Shown: in pieces, positions 20,963-32,920 of the stretch | Layout: each line of letters opens with the position of its first letter | Position numbering within the stretch: the stretch's first letter is position 1 | Assembly: GCA_011037195.1 (NCBI GenBank) | Contig: JAAEAF010002334.1 | Coordinates: forward strand, 1-64,000 | Direction: 5' to 3' | Length of the DNA: 64,000 nucleotides | Source: Triatoma infestans | Taxonomy: Eukaryota > Arthropoda > Insecta > Hemiptera > Reduviidae | Made by a program: the position numbers and the translations under genes | The notes under the pieces: generated by a model | Seen by the model: the letters and a program-made list of their open reading frames with translations, nothing else | The model's database searches: none | Told to the model about the DNA's origin: nothing

Positions 20963-21629
20963 TTATAACTAGTGGTTCCAGCCAGCCGCTATCTGCAGGT
21001 CAAGAACCGCGGCAAACCCTTTCAAACACGCTCAAAAGAACCACCGGCAAAACTCTTTCAAACAAGGGTCAATGTACACTCAAAAAGCCATCTGGCCTGT
21101 ATTTCCTTAGTACAAGGGTCAATGTACACTCAAGAGGCCACCTGGCTACCATCTGTTAACAAGCGTCGCCACCCCCGGCCACCGACCTCACCTAGGGTCA
21201 ATATACTACGAGAGATGTCTTAGTGTGGCACGTACTTACACATCAGCCAATGTGTGAGTGAAGCAAATATAAACGTCGTCCACTGGAGGAGGGGATCAGT
21301 TACAAATCAGTTAAGTGCCAGTACGACATCAGTAATCAGTATACATCAGTTCACAACGAGTAAGAGATCAGTCATCGTTCACGTCAGTTAAGTTTCACAC
21401 ATCGCGAGCGCGTCCCTATTCAAAGTTTTAAACACTATTTCTTTAATATTTATTATTCATTTCATAATCTTAGTTTATCTATTTCAAAACACTAAATTAT
21501 TTGTTAAAATATAGTTTATTTTCATTAACCAGTAGTTCGCATTTCGAATAACAATTCTCTAAAACTCTCTACTAACAACACTTACTCCTCACTTCAACTC
21601 CCGATACCAAGACATCTGATTCCAATACA
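20963..21629 (+). repeat. Solo-LTR-like repeat, copy 1, with TATA and TCAGT initiator
   Basis: GC-richer block homologous, in opposite orientation, to 29453-30173. It starts near TATAACTAGTGG and ends near GACATCTGATTCCAATA. TATAAA (21268) lies 30 nt before the A of TCAGT (21296-21300), as in an arthropod Pol II core promoter, supporting an LTR read left to right. A direct repeat (CAAGGGTCAATGTACACTCA) occurs twice, about 50 bp apart (21063 and 21112). No internal retroelement genes lie next to it. Confidence 0.65.
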
Positions 21630-22960
21630 TTATTAATTTTTTTATTTATTTGAAATTGTCTATTACATGGCTATAAAACTACCGCAACAAGTAAATAAGC
21701 TGACCATATGTGAATGGAGTCATTACCCATTGTTACTTTCCTAAATATTTTTTACTTACTGGTCTCCATTGCCGAAATAGTCTCATAGCCAGCGCCGTCT
21801 CAAACGTCGAGTGGGATTGTCAGGAAGTGTCAAGGTGAAAGCTGATGGATTAGTGGACTGGGATCACCTGATCCGAATAAATGTATTCTAGAAAAATTGA
21901 TTTTAGGATTTTTGTGGGAAGTAGTAGGCGGACAGGGGGGGTCTGGTACTTCCTTTGATTGATTTTGGGGAGCGTCACTTTTTATAATGCCTCATCAGTA
22001 CAGTGTACGGTTCAAACCACCATAATTATAAAATTAGTGAAGTTTGATTGTAGCTTCAAAACACTAAAGACACCATCCTTCTCTTACTTACAACAATATT
22101 GAAATAAAATTTAAACTTATGTTCTAATCGTGTGCAATTATAGTTACAAAACAAAAATCCCATCCAATAATTTTTTCTGAGTTTAATAGAATTTGCGATA
22201 AAACGGCCAGAATTAAATTGGTAAAAATGTCTGAAACTTGTCTGATTCATAATTATTAAAAAATAAAGGATTATGAAAACAAATCAATGATCAATTAAAA
22301 CAAGAAAACAATAGATTGTGACCTATATTTTAAGCAAAAGTTTGTAAATATGAAAGTACTTATTATGAAGAAAGTAATGTGATATGATAATTGTTTAATG
22401 TTATATTACATGTAATGTAAAACTATTAGTGGATAGTTAATGGTCTGTAACTAGGCCAAGGTCAACTTCTACTTGATTACCCGCATTCCCCTTGCAGACG
22501 GACATCTCTAGGAATATAAATTATCTAGTGTCATCTACCTGTCCGTTCACTACCTTTCTTATAATGTTTATTAAATTTTACGTTATATATCTTCTTTTTT
22601 TTTTTTTAATTTCATTGAATCATTTGTCACTTGTTATCTAGTTGGTGATATCAAGCCAACTACGATATTTTACGTGGAATCAATGTGATTATTCAAATAA
22701 AAACTTGTTTTAAATTTAATTTTGATTCTAATTTTTTTTATTTATTTTCTCTTCATCTCTTGATGAATCAAAATATTTTTTATTTTAATAATATGAGTTA
22801 TTTAAAAAAAAAATCCTTTCCATGAGCAAGAACAAGATTTGGGTGTTTCTAATTTGTGCTAATTCAAAGTCGACGAATTAAATTTATTAGGAGGATCCGA
22901 TCTAGAAGGTTTTGCTCAAGGTCGGTTAACTAGAATTACCTCTTCACTCCTGGAATAGAT
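21630..22960. other. AT-rich DNA, nothing firmly recognised
   Basis: No RNA gene or recognisable ORF. 21840-21990 has weak DR1-like text (GAAAAATTGATTTTAGGATT, GGGGTCTGG). T-runs at 22590-22610. Confidence 0.4.
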
Positions 22961-24250
22961 TTTTCCTAATTTTTTCAAAGTTTCAATGCTCAATAACATA
23001 GTTGGTAAACCCAAACAGTGTAATGAAGTGTACTTTAGAGGAAAGCTTAACGTTCCCCTAGAATCTGTTCCAAATAAAAGTGACAGGTATAGATGTACAG
23101 ATAATATGTACACTATGTTTAAAGAAAATCATTGGCGCCTTTACGAGAAAAAAAAACGATAACAGAACCAAAAAAAAAAAAACTTTCAGTAAAGATTTGC
23201 CCGAATGATGGATTTTGCCCGAAATCTTCATGTCTCAATTCCTGTTATAATTTTTCATTTTTGAGAATATACCTTCATAAGCATACCGTTTGCTCAAAAC
23301 GTTTTTTCTCATACTCAGGGCATCTCAAAACATATTTCCGATTGAAAACCAAGTTTCGAAAATTTAAAAATAATGCAAATGGACGTAAAAATCCTACAAA
23401 AATGATAAGAAAAAAAGCGATAGACTGATGTAATGACTTTTATTAACAAGTTTATCTTTTGGAAGGTACGGTAACTTTCTTCTTTTTTTTTAGTATACTA
23501 GCCGCAGTTCATAAGTGCTATGCTGTACTACAATGCATAACCATATTACCAGTAGGCGCAAACAACTAGCAAATTCTAGTTACTTTCTATTACCGCAGTT
23601 ATTAGAATTTTCATGAATTCACAAATTTTCTTGACCTGTTTTTCAACGACCCACTTAGCCTCTCATATAAATAAAATCTGATGTGAAACACTCACACGAC
23701 TTTCTCTTACTGCGGTCTACATAGTGTACAGTAGATATAATTTATAAATTTTCTTCAAACTTTTGGCCACCTCCTTCAAGCCTTCAAGCCACATTTATCT
23801 CAGCCCACATTTACTTATTGTACTGTTACAGATTGTAAATATAAATAAACAAACAAACAAACAAAAAAAACTTTTAATATTCTTACTAAATGATTATTTT
23901 GTCTACAATTTTATATTAAAATGGAGAATTTAAATTTGATAAAATGATATTTTTTTAGGAAAGCGTAACCTCCAGCTCACCTCAAAACTTTATTAAATGA
24001 ACTTTCCCGGAAAACAGTTATATTAGGTTTCTGTATTCGTAATTATTAAACCAAATTTAATGAAACCCATGGGAGGAATTTTTATGGAGAAAATCGTAGA
24101 AATATGCACAGTAACTTTTGTATGCTATGTATACAGATGTTTACTTTTGTGACTTTTTATTTAAAACATTAATTCAGTAAAATTGATTTTATGGGAGGTT
24201 GTGGGGGGAAGTTGAAACGATTAGCTTTCCTTTCTGTACAACACGTCAAA
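22961..24250 (+). repeat. DR1 copies (two or more), mostly plus orientation
   Basis: 22975-23095 and 23125-23345 hold DR1 interior (AATGAAGTGTACTTTAGAGG, GATGGATTTTGCCCGAAATC, GGGCATCTCAAAACATATTT). A new left end starts at 23668 (AAATCTGATGTGAAACAC, CACGACTTTCTCTTACTGC). 23835-23876 is a (CAAA)n-ended AT-rich tail that may be the 3' end of another retroelement. Confidence 0.6.
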
Positions 24251-24993
24251 ACGGTGGAGAAAAATTTATATCAGTTACAGCTGCAAGAAACAACCAACAT
24301 TTTCACAATTTCACAAATTATTATTATTTTTATTCATAATTTAAATTATTTTCACGTAAATAATTGAACGAGCTTTGGTTCTCGTTTGAGATAATATTTT
24401 TTAAACACACAATATGAACTATTTAAATCAAATGAATAAAATTCTGTGGTAGAAGAGAAAATGTAATGGGGTAAAGAGTGCATAGCTCTCATTCCTAGAA
24501 TTATTCAATTACATCTGATTAGTGTATGTTCTTGGCATAAAACATACGTTGAATTGTCTATGATATCAAATTGAATAGAAAAAATGCTCGTTTTACTATT
24601 ATGTCTGACTAAAAACCCATATTAAAGTATGTGTTTGTCATCTTGTACACCTCTTATTCTCTAGTTAATAATTTATCTTCTATGTTGATAGATCTGATTA
24701 AAACAGAAAAGCAGTTAAAAATTTAATTTGGCAATAAAGTTATTATAATGTTGGTGGACTTCCTCCTTGACAAGTATCTTTTTTCTTCTTTTTTTTTATA
24801 CAACTTCCGCTGTTTCACGCTGTTTTATTTTTAGTGTCTATGTAAATTTGTTACTTAATTTACAGTTAATTTCCTTTAAATCATATAGTTTGAGGCGTTC
24901 TCTAGAAAATCGTGGTGGGGAGCGATTTTTTGGTTGATGAATTTTGATGGGAACCTCGGATATGATGGGTAAATACCTAAAATCGTTCCTTGA
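24251..24993. other. AT-rich DNA; DR1 fragment at about 24880-24985
   Basis: The DR1 fragment (CTAGAAAATCG, TTGGTTGATGAATTTTGATG, TAAATACCTAAAATCG) is cut where the Penelope-like sequence starts, suggesting insertion into DR1. Remainder unassigned. Confidence 0.4.
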
Positions 24994-25448
24994 TTTTTTA
25001 GCCACACGTACAAACTCACAAATTTTTTCAAAAAACTGGGCATTAAGACATCCTTCCGGACAAACAACAAATTAGGCAAAAAACTCCGCACTCGTACCGA
25101 GTTCACTGACGTGTATGACAGCAGTGGGGTCTACGAGTTGAAGTGCCCGGACTGTGACAACATTTACGTGGGGCAGACCGGCAGAAAAATCAAGGAACGA
25201 TTTACCGAACACATCAGATCATACAAATACAACAAAGTTGACTCAAATTACGCCAATCACCTAAAAACTAACAAACACAAACCCGATGACATAACGACAC
25301 GATGAAACTAATACACTCTGGCCACAAAGGACGACGACTTGACATAGTAGAACAACTCGAAATATATAAGCGAAAAACACAAAACTTAATAAATGAACAG
25401 ACAAAATTTGCTAGTGAACCATTATTCAGAACACTCTTCCCACAATAG
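24994..25448 (+). pseudogene. PLE GIY-YIG endonuclease domain, frameshifted
   Basis: Frame 1 reads FFKKLGIKTSFRTNNKLGKK, then GVYELKCPDCDNIYVGQTGR and ERFTEHIRSY...YANHLKTNKHK. The paired GVYELKC and IYVGQTGR are the GIY and YIG strands, with the conserved Arg/Glu-bearing helix after. At about 25288-25293 the frame shifts; frame 3 continues with MKLIHSGHKGRRLDIVEQLE and SEPLFRTLFPQ to a TAG at 25446-25448, matching the usual PLE C-terminus. A stop at about 24991 ends homology upstream. The domain would nick target DNA for integration; this copy is inactive. Confidence 0.85.
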
Positions 25449-26129
25449 CAACAGAAACACAATTACACACGCAACAAATAGTTCTTAAATAGATTTTAAG
25501 GTTAGGTTTAGTTTTAAATCTACTATGTACATATAACTTTACTAGTTTAGATATATATATATTTAAAAAAAAAAAAAAAAAGTGCGTATTTGGATGATGT
25601 ATGTGAGTGATGATGTGACATGGTTTGTGGGATGCATAATAAAAAACTTAATTATATAAGAAAACATAATTAGGTATACATGCTTGCGAGCATGTGAGGG
25701 TTGCGTGAAAAAGAGAAAGAATGACTGGAATTTCTTAATTCTTTGGAACTGGAAAACTTAACTTAATTATATAAAAAATCGTTCAGTTTTAAACGAATGA
25801 ATGAATTTTAAAATGTTAGTTTAATCGTTGTTTAATTTTATTTAGATTTATTTTGTGTATCTTATTTTTTATTTTTTGTATATTCTTAATATTTTGGTTA
25901 GTTAATTGTAAAGTAAGTCTCCCTCCAACAACAGAGTTTAAACATTAGACCCCCGCGTCCACTGTAAGAAAAGAATTTGCCCTTTAACAACCCAAACACG
26001 TGTTTTCCCACCCATCTGGCCACATCCCTTTACCTAGTTTAAGAGTTTAGTATTTTAAACATACACCTCAGTTAGTGTGAAACTAAGTCTCTGTACGAGT
26101 CTGTGTTGGCACACTGTCTGAAAAGCGCA

Positions 26130-26168
26130 TCCTGAAGATGGGCTCGAAACCGGTCGATGACCACAAAA
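26130..26168 (+). ncRNA. Hammerhead-like motif in PLE 3' region
   Basis: CATC and GATG can form helix I; CUGAAGA fits CUGANGA; GAAAC is followed by CGGUC, so helix III would be A-U and C-G around a 2-nt loop, with cleavage after GUC. Helix II is nearly lost (UGGGCUC), so this copy is probably inactive. Confidence 0.4.
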
Positions 26169-26225
26169 TGAAGCAGGCTACCACGGAAAATGTCTCTGAT
26201 GATTTCAACGTTATTTAGATTTGAT

Positions 26226-26968
26226 GAAAATGCTGTCTTGTGCCGCTATAATGTAATCATATTCTATCTCTAATCACTCTACTTTATTATTGTTAGGGCG
26301 GCTTTGTGTACAAACTCAAGTTTAAATAAGATTTATTAAGAATTTAAGAATTAATATTAAAATTCTGAAACTTTGGTAACGATTTCTTATAACATTATGA
26401 GAAAGTGAAAATTCTACATTTGCACTAAATTTAGTTAATTGATTTATTTAGAATGTGAAAGTACTGTAATTGTTTTTTAACAATAGAGTTTCTTTGAAAC
26501 TGTAAAGTATAATGGTTAAGATACGAAATAAAAAGATACTATCTGTTTAGGAAAAGTGTAGATAAAACTTGTCTCTCTCGCTCTCTCTCTAGTTGTGTGA
26601 TATAACTATAAAAGGAGTGTTTAAACTTTTCATTAAAGAGAAAACTTGCTAACGTTAGAAAGTATATATATATATATATATAAAATTATATATAAGAGGA
26701 AAACTACGAAAACTTAGACGGAAGAAAGATGGTATTAGTGTATTAGTTACGTTCTGATAGTTCTAACAAGGAACGCTATTAGTCCGTAGCTTGGGGCTGG
26801 ATTACAGAGTGATATTAACTAAATTATCTCTATTAGGTCATCTTTTTTCATTTTGTCATCTACTATTGACCTCTTTTCTAGAAAATAAAGAACGAAAGAA
26901 AAGTAAATACGTAGTTTAATAAAACATCAGATGAAAAACTAGTTTATACCTTACAAAATTTCCATATC
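26226..26968. other. AT-rich DNA with (CT)n at 26571-26591 and (TA)n at 26667-26690
   Basis: No gene found. TATAAAAGG at 26606 resembles a TATA box but no initiator or exon follows. 26520-26700 is unassigned. Confidence 0.35.
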
Positions 26969-28160
26969 ATAAAAATCTGGTGTGGAACAATAATACGCCT
27001 TTCTCTTACTCCAGATAATGCGGCTTTGAAAATTAACAATTTTCTTTTAATTTAACCATTTCATTCAGTTCCTCTAAAAAATATATGGAATTGATCTTTT
27101 AGGTTTTCGCAGCCATTTTCATGAAAAACACTTGACGTGCCCGGGTTGAGACTGCGATCCTGGTTTGCTAGAAACCACATCTTTCAAGGTGTAACAACGC
27201 TGAAGAGGCTCATTACAATATGGGCGAAACTTCAGTTTCTAGAATACCATTGACGCGCTCTCAACCGGAAAACTCAAATGTTTTTCATATATAGAGTTGG
27301 TAGGGATAAATGTACCTAACCTTACTGGTATTAGTGCAATGATTACATTGTAGTCCAGAAGACAGGCCAATAATATTGAACAAAATTACGCCAAACTACC
27401 TGAAATCAATATTTCCGGAAAAATGTTGCACACAAAAGTGCATTGGTGTATTGTATCTTGTGCAGTTAGTACTTTATATTTAAAGGAAATCAAAAAAGTT
27501 GTTTTCAAACAAATTATTCTGTAAAATAACATTTCCGGTTCACTGATATTCTTTAAATTTGGTATTCCAGCGAGATTTCTAATGTATATCATAAAGATAA
27601 TGGAACCATATATTGTACTGAAGTGGTACACTAGAGGAAAGCTTCTCTATCGCCATCAAAAAATTCATTTTCACAGGGAAATGTTTTAAATAAAAGTGAT
27701 AAGTATTTATGTGTTACACAATACGATACGAAGTTAAAAGAAAAATTATTGGAACAATTGTTTCTCGAAAACAACTGCAACGATTTCCTTCAAACTTGTC
27801 ACGTTAACTACACTCACAAAGTCCTACAATTTTTATTTGAAAATTTTCCTGGAAAAATTCATTGTTTCGGTGAAGCGGCGGGGTTATGTTTTCCTGTAAA
27901 CTGTTATTTCAGTTAATTATATCAATCTATCATTTACATAATTTTAATTACAATGAAATGTATGTCAAAATTCCGAAATTAAAGCAAATTGGTTTAGCGG
28001 AAATGCGAATTAATTGAACAGTTTTCTGTGATTTTTCTTCATAAAAACGCCCGGCGGTTTCAAACACCAATAAGTATACTATAGTGTGATGGAAATTTGC
28101 CATTTCAGTAAATTGCAGTTAGAGAAACTCGTGTGAGTGTTTCACACCAGATTTTTTTTT
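26969..28160 (+). repeat. DR1 copies interrupted by the compact hairpin repeat
   Basis: Left end AAATCTGGTGTGGAACAAT and CTTTCTCTTACTCC at 26976-27017; interior modules at 27410-27660 and 27770-28060 (CATTTCCGGTTCACTG, TAATGGAACCATATATTG, GAAAAATTCATTG). A reversed left end closes the block at 28100-28155 (GCAGTTAGAGAAACTCGTG, TTTCACACCAGATTTTT). Confidence 0.65.
27139..27275 (+). repeat. Compact palindromic repeat with hammerhead-like core, copy 2
   Basis: Ends are inverted repeats: CGGGTTGAGACTGCG ... TTGCTAGAAAC at the left, GTTTCTAGAAT ... CGCGCTCTCAACCGG at the right. Inside lies CTGAAGAG, a stem GCTCAT/ATGGGC with loop TACAAT, then GAAAC (27190-27220): a CUGANGA-helix II-GAAA core. Helix I of a classical hammerhead is not obvious. 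Related to 19243-19385. Confidence 0.5.
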
Positions 28161-29452
28161 TCCTAATTGCTGACATAAAAAAAAAGTGTTTCCAGCGAAA
28201 ATGCAAATGCAAAAAATTGAAACGTTAGCCATATTTCTTCTTATAGCATTATACTGGGAAAAGAGGAAGCTAATTCCAATTAACTATTTTGATCGATTTG
28301 TATTTTTTATCGTATCTATTTCCTGTTGATAATTCGTTTGAAGTGGATTAGATTTGTTACAATATCATTTTCCAAGAAAATTCTGTTGGTTATCTTGAAA
28401 TTTTTATTACTTTTGGGGAATTAAATTTTTGGAAAATCTTAACATAACTTTCTTTCAATGAGATCTGCATAATAAGTAGCTGATATTTCCTAGTATTTGT
28501 GCTACAGCTAAACCTTGTTTTCTTTCTTCTAAACTAATTAAAGGTAGCGTTGTTGAAATATAATTTTTTTTATATTTTAATGAATTTTACTGTGGCTACT
28601 ACGGTAGTTTAATAAGTGGAAAATTTTATATTTTTAGAAGGTGAACATTTACTTTGTCCCAATTCTTTTTTCCTTTGAGTTTCTCATATGAAATTCAATT
28701 AATGGCAAAGTAGGAACTGCTGGAGTGTACACAAACAAAGTGAACCTTTATTAAATTAAAGTAGAAAAATGAAAATCTGGGCACTTTTAATCAATATATT
28801 ATATTACATCTATGTAGGAATAATTTAATTCATTTCATTTCCATACCCAATGTGAGGCGGTGCGACGTGAAACATGAAAGTTAAATAAATAAATAAAATC
28901 ATTTATTAACGTCCATTATTTTTGAAATATTTAGTTCAAAATTTTTATAAAATAAATCATATCCTGGAATATACTTCTGTTGGTATTGAGACGTTTATAT
29001 CGTAAATAGGCTCAAGTACGGCTGGAGTAAAGAAAAAAACTGATGTGAATCGCAAACACGTATACACACGCAGATCAATTCATCAAGTAGAAGGTAGCAC
29101 TTGAATGTGATTACTTGTAGTCCAAAAAATAGTGCTTCTATCAAACTTCCCAACAAAACTTTGGCAATTTTACGTCATAGATTTCCCTGAACTTCACAAA
29201 TAACTTTTTCTCTGTTTTTTTTTGTTTGAATCATGTTTTAAATAAAAGTGATACATTCATCACTAGGAATTTAAAGAAAAGCATTGGAGCCGTCTAAGAA
29301 AAAAAATTACGATAAACTGAGATACCTATTCTGAAAAATCCGGGTTAATTTCTCACAGCATTTCCGGTTAACCGATTTTCTACACACAACGGAATTATGA
29401 TAACGCATTTCACATTGTACTTGTAGTGGAATCGCTTATCGGATTCCAGAGG
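28161..29452. other. AT-rich DNA; retroelement-like tail at 28882-28902, DR1 fragment 29195-29395
   Basis: No gene. 28850-28905 ends in GTTAAATAAATAAATAAA, resembling a LINE/SINE tail. 29215-29395 has DR1 interior (GTTTTAAATAAAAGTGATA, CATTTCCGGTTAACCG). Rest unassigned. Confidence 0.4.
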
Positions 29453-30173
29453 TATGAAGTCAGATGTCTTGAAGAGGGATTTATTAGGCGGAAGTTAGTT
29501 TAGAGATTTTAGAGAGTTATTACTTGAAATACTAAACACTGAATTTACAAAAATAGACTATATTTTTACAATAATTTGAATGTGTGAAATGGTAACTACA
29601 ATTAATATGAACTGTTAGAAATAAATAAATAATTTAAAGAGATAGACACCAACTAATTTAAAATGATTAAGTAGATAAAACTAATATGGACAACTATGAA
29701 ATGTTTGATAGAATAATTATAAGTTTAACATTGTATAGGGACGCGCTCGCGAAACTCAAGTATCGCTGCTACTCGTTGAAACTGTAATGCCAATAATCGT
29801 AATGATAATACTGATCCCCTCCTCCAGTGGAGCGAAGTTTATATTAGTATTAGTCACACACTGTCAGGTGTGTAAGTAGTACTCACACTAAGACATCTCT
29901 CGTAGTTTGCGACTGGCGACCAGGTCGGTGACCAATGTGATTTAGGTCAGTGGCCAGCTTTGGCGACAGATGGCCGCCCATCGGCGATTTTCAAAGACTG
30001 GTAGCCTTGAATCGGCCAGGTGGCTTCTGTTCAATAATGATCCTTGTTTAAAAGGGTTTTATCGGTGCTTGTCTTTGATACTGATGTATTGTTGACCCTT
30101 GTATTGAAAAGGCTTTTTGTTCGGCGCGGCCCTTATCTTGAAGACAGCGGCCGGCTGGGCCACTTGTTATAAA
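29453..30173 (-). repeat. Solo-LTR-like repeat, copy 2, with TATA and TCAGT initiator
   Basis: Reverse-oriented homologue of 20963-21629. On the minus strand it starts near TATAACAAGTGG (30173) and ends near AGACATCTGACTTCATA (29453). TATAAA (29843-29838) precedes TCAGT (29814-29810) with the same spacing as copy 1, and both share CCACTGGAGGAGGGGATCAG. No internal genes lie beside it, so it appears to be an independent solo LTR rather than the partner of copy 1. Confidence 0.65.
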
Positions 30174-31419
30174 TTATCCTTTCTTCGGAGCCACTTGACA
30201 TTGCTATGACATTGATATGTCATTACATACTGTAGAGGGAAAGATGTGAATTCACATTGTACTCTAGAGAAAACATTAGCTTTCCGTAGAAATAAGAGTG
30301 TTTTCAAGTAAAAGTGCCAGGCACTAATGTTGTCAGTTAGTCGCAGCGAAGTTAAAGACAATAATTTTTGAAAAGATCGCTAAAATACTAAAAACATTCA
30401 CTAGGAAGTTGCACTTCCTGTTGACAAAACTTTTGTCTCGAATAGGCCAATAGAATTTAAACGAATTGAGATTCCTTTTTTCTCTTCATCTTGTGGGGGA
30501 GGGGGGAATTCAACAGATCTATTTCTGGTGAAAATTCGAATTTCACGAAAAGTTGACATGAACACAACATGCCCTCTTATAGCAATGAGGGAAGTCCAAT
30601 GTAACAGCTGATAATTATTGAAATAAACAACTTATTCAGATAATTATTTACAAACAAGATTTAGTTATTTAACTGTAATAAAAACAAAGGATCAGGCACG
30701 AAGATGGCAATAAGAAAAGCTACTTATTTCATTGGAAAATTATTCCTTCCCCTTCTACTTCTTAATATTTTAATTTGGTTTTATTATTTTTTCTTATTGC
30801 TAAAAATTTCCCACAACACAGTTTAGAGCTGCCAAGAGATAAGGTTTAATTTTCACAGTTGGGTTGACATCTGCTTATCAAGAAGGAATTTTTCCTTTAC
30901 TTATTTTTTGTTTTGTTTGCCCAGACTTATTTAAAAAGTTAAAGAGAAAAAGGATTTTTAAAGAAAATCGTGGGAACTTTATGGGTAACAAAATATTTTC
31001 CGACAATTTTCCAAGAATGAGAAAATTTTTCCACAAAAAAAAATCTGTTAATAAAATATTACTTTTCATCTTACTTTATTTAAAAAAAGTTTTCTATTCT
31101 CTAGAGAATAAAAGTAGTCGCAGTGTTGCCAACGTTCACTTAGTTTTAAGTTTATAACAAAAATCGCATTTATATATAAAGGTTCCCACGTATATGTTAC
31201 TATATATACCTATATTAATGACAATTAAACGTGCACTAATAATTATAATAATTGCAAACTTGCTCCAGTTTTTCACATGTAATTAATTATTTTTCTCTCT
31301 CTACTAAGAAAAAGTATTGCGGCCGTGTCATACTTTCGACTTATCAATTGTAATACGCTGGATTCCAAGAAAAAACTTCTTTTTTTTTCCAAATGGTGTT
31401 TACATGAGTGTGCATACGT
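30174..31419. other. DR1 fragments (30220-30590), then AT-rich DNA
   Basis: 30250-30560 has degraded DR1 (GTACTCTAGAGAAAACATTAG, GTTGCACTTCCTGTTGAC). 30600-31310 has none; an ORF at 30864-31157 begins with TTG and matches nothing I know. 31310-31415 begins a reversed DR1-like end (AAAAAGTATTGCGGCCGTGTC). Confidence 0.35.
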
Positions 31420-32112
31420 CACAACCAAGAGATATGTAGTGTAAACGTGCAGACGACTTTCTCTTACACCTTTTAATTACAATTACATATAAAATGACAA
31501 ATTTTCTTTAAACTCAAATATTTGTCCGAATATAAATATAAAGTGGTGGGGGATAGAACCTACCACTTTCTTGGCAGGTAGAGAAGTGATGATTATATTA
31601 TGGCCCAGTAGAGCGCTCTAAAAGCATTGAACCAACAACATATAACATTTTAAATTAAAGCCACAAATTCCGCACAATTATCCAAAATAATGTTTTTTTG
31701 GGTAAAATGTTTGAAAGAAAAAAGAGATAGGTATTTGTGTGTGTAGATAATAATACATGATATTTCAAGGAAACCGTTAGAGTCGTTCTCGAGAAAATTA
31801 TGAAAAGCTCAAAAAAAAAGAACATTCAGTAAAGTCTCACTTCCGGTTGATGGATTTTGCCAGAAATCTTCGTGTCTGATGCGGTGGTAGTAACTGTATG
31901 GAATACCAAGTCGAGGCTTCCTGGGACTTTTCTTTTTTGAGATATTCTGTTAACACGCAGATACACATACACTCACATATATAGATCATTCGCCAAAAAC
32001 ATTTTTTTCATATTCAAGGGATTATAAACCATGTATTTGCGATGAAAACTCAATTTCGGAAATCTGGCACGATCGCAATAATTGCTCTTATTGTAAGTAA
32101 GAGAAAGTGAAA
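31420..32112 (+). repeat. DR1 long copy (subfamily with extra block)
   Basis: Left CGACTTTCTCTTACACC; a block ATCTTGGCAGG-like, TAGAGAAGTGATG, GTAGAGCGCTCT at 31568-31620 that is shared with 51925-51972; then CACTTCCGGTTGATGG, GATGCGGTGGTAGTAAC, TTTTTTGAGATATTCTG, GGCACGATCGCAATAATTGC and right end GTAAGAGAAAGTG. Confidence 0.75.
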
Positions 32113-32580
32113 TGCCCCAAGTTTATATTTCATATTCTGGACAGAGGAATATTTCCAGATGATATTTTTTCTTCTAGTAAGACGAACCTATTAAGGAAAA
32201 TGCTGGGTAAGATATAAATGTTTGCTTGTTTAGATATTACTGGGCCGTGAGTGCCACTTCCATATTGGCCTTGGAAGTATTTCTAGGTCGCCCTTGCATC
32301 TATTGGTTAGGAAGAAGGCATTGAAGGAAGCCTAGAGAGTGTTCACACAGCTGTGTTCAGCCCAGATGAGTGGTCACTCATGTTCAAGCCAGAGAGCCAC
32401 ATGAGAATAATCGATGAATTGGAAAAAGTTCCGGTACTGTGTAAAGCATTTATCAACCCGTTCTATCACTCTGAATTTAAATTCAAAGTGATATTAACGG
32501 ATGTGGATCTTAGTTACCGTACCGAAAATCCTACGAAGAAAAAAAAAGAAATCGTGGGTAGGCTTGCTTATGGGTCTAGA
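32113..32580. other. Unassigned DNA with an 80-codon ORF
   Basis: An ORF at 32353-32595 (starting MFSPDEWSLMFKPESHMR as read from a non-ATG codon) ends inside the next DR1 copy. It has no family resemblance I can name and is probably fortuitous or a very degraded element ORF. Confidence 0.3.
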
Positions 32581-32920
32581 TTGGACGAAGTTTAAAGAAA
32601 ATCGTTAAAACCGTTTTCGAAAAAAAGTAAAAAAATTCAGAAAATTGAAAAATGTATTCAGTAAAGTCGCACTTCCGGTTGATAGATTTTGCTCGAAACC
32701 TAGTGTCAGATGCGGTGGTATTACCTAGACGATGTACCAAGTTTGAGCTTCCTGCGACTTTTCTTTTTTGAGATATTCTGTTCACACACACCACACCATT
32801 CGCTAAAAACGGTTTTCGTACTCAGGGGTGCCTAAAAACCTATTGTATTACTCAATTTGAAATTTTGACACGATCTCAATACTTTCTCTTATTAGGAAGG
32901 AGTAAGAGAAAGTAAAAAGA
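32581..32920 (+). repeat. DR1 dispersed repeat, short copy
   Basis: AGTTTAAAGAAAATCG, CACTTCCGGTTGATAG, GATGCGGTGGTATTACC, CTTTTTTGAGATATTCTG, a short CA-rich spot, then TTTTGACACGATCTCAATAC and GTAAGAGAAAGTAAAAAG. Almost complete except for the left end. Confidence 0.75.

Larger units (their letters stand above)
24994..26225 (+). mobile_element. Penelope-like retroelement (PLE), 5'-truncated
   Basis: GIY-YIG endonuclease end of the PLE ORF (24994-25448), then a 3' region with an A-rich run (25564-25580) and, near its end (26130-26162), CATCCTGAAGATGGGCTC followed by GAAACCGGTC and GATG, a hammerhead-ribozyme-like core. Hammerhead motifs are an established feature of PLE terminal repeats. 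RT is absent, fitting the 5' truncations usual for PLEs. Confidence 0.75.
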
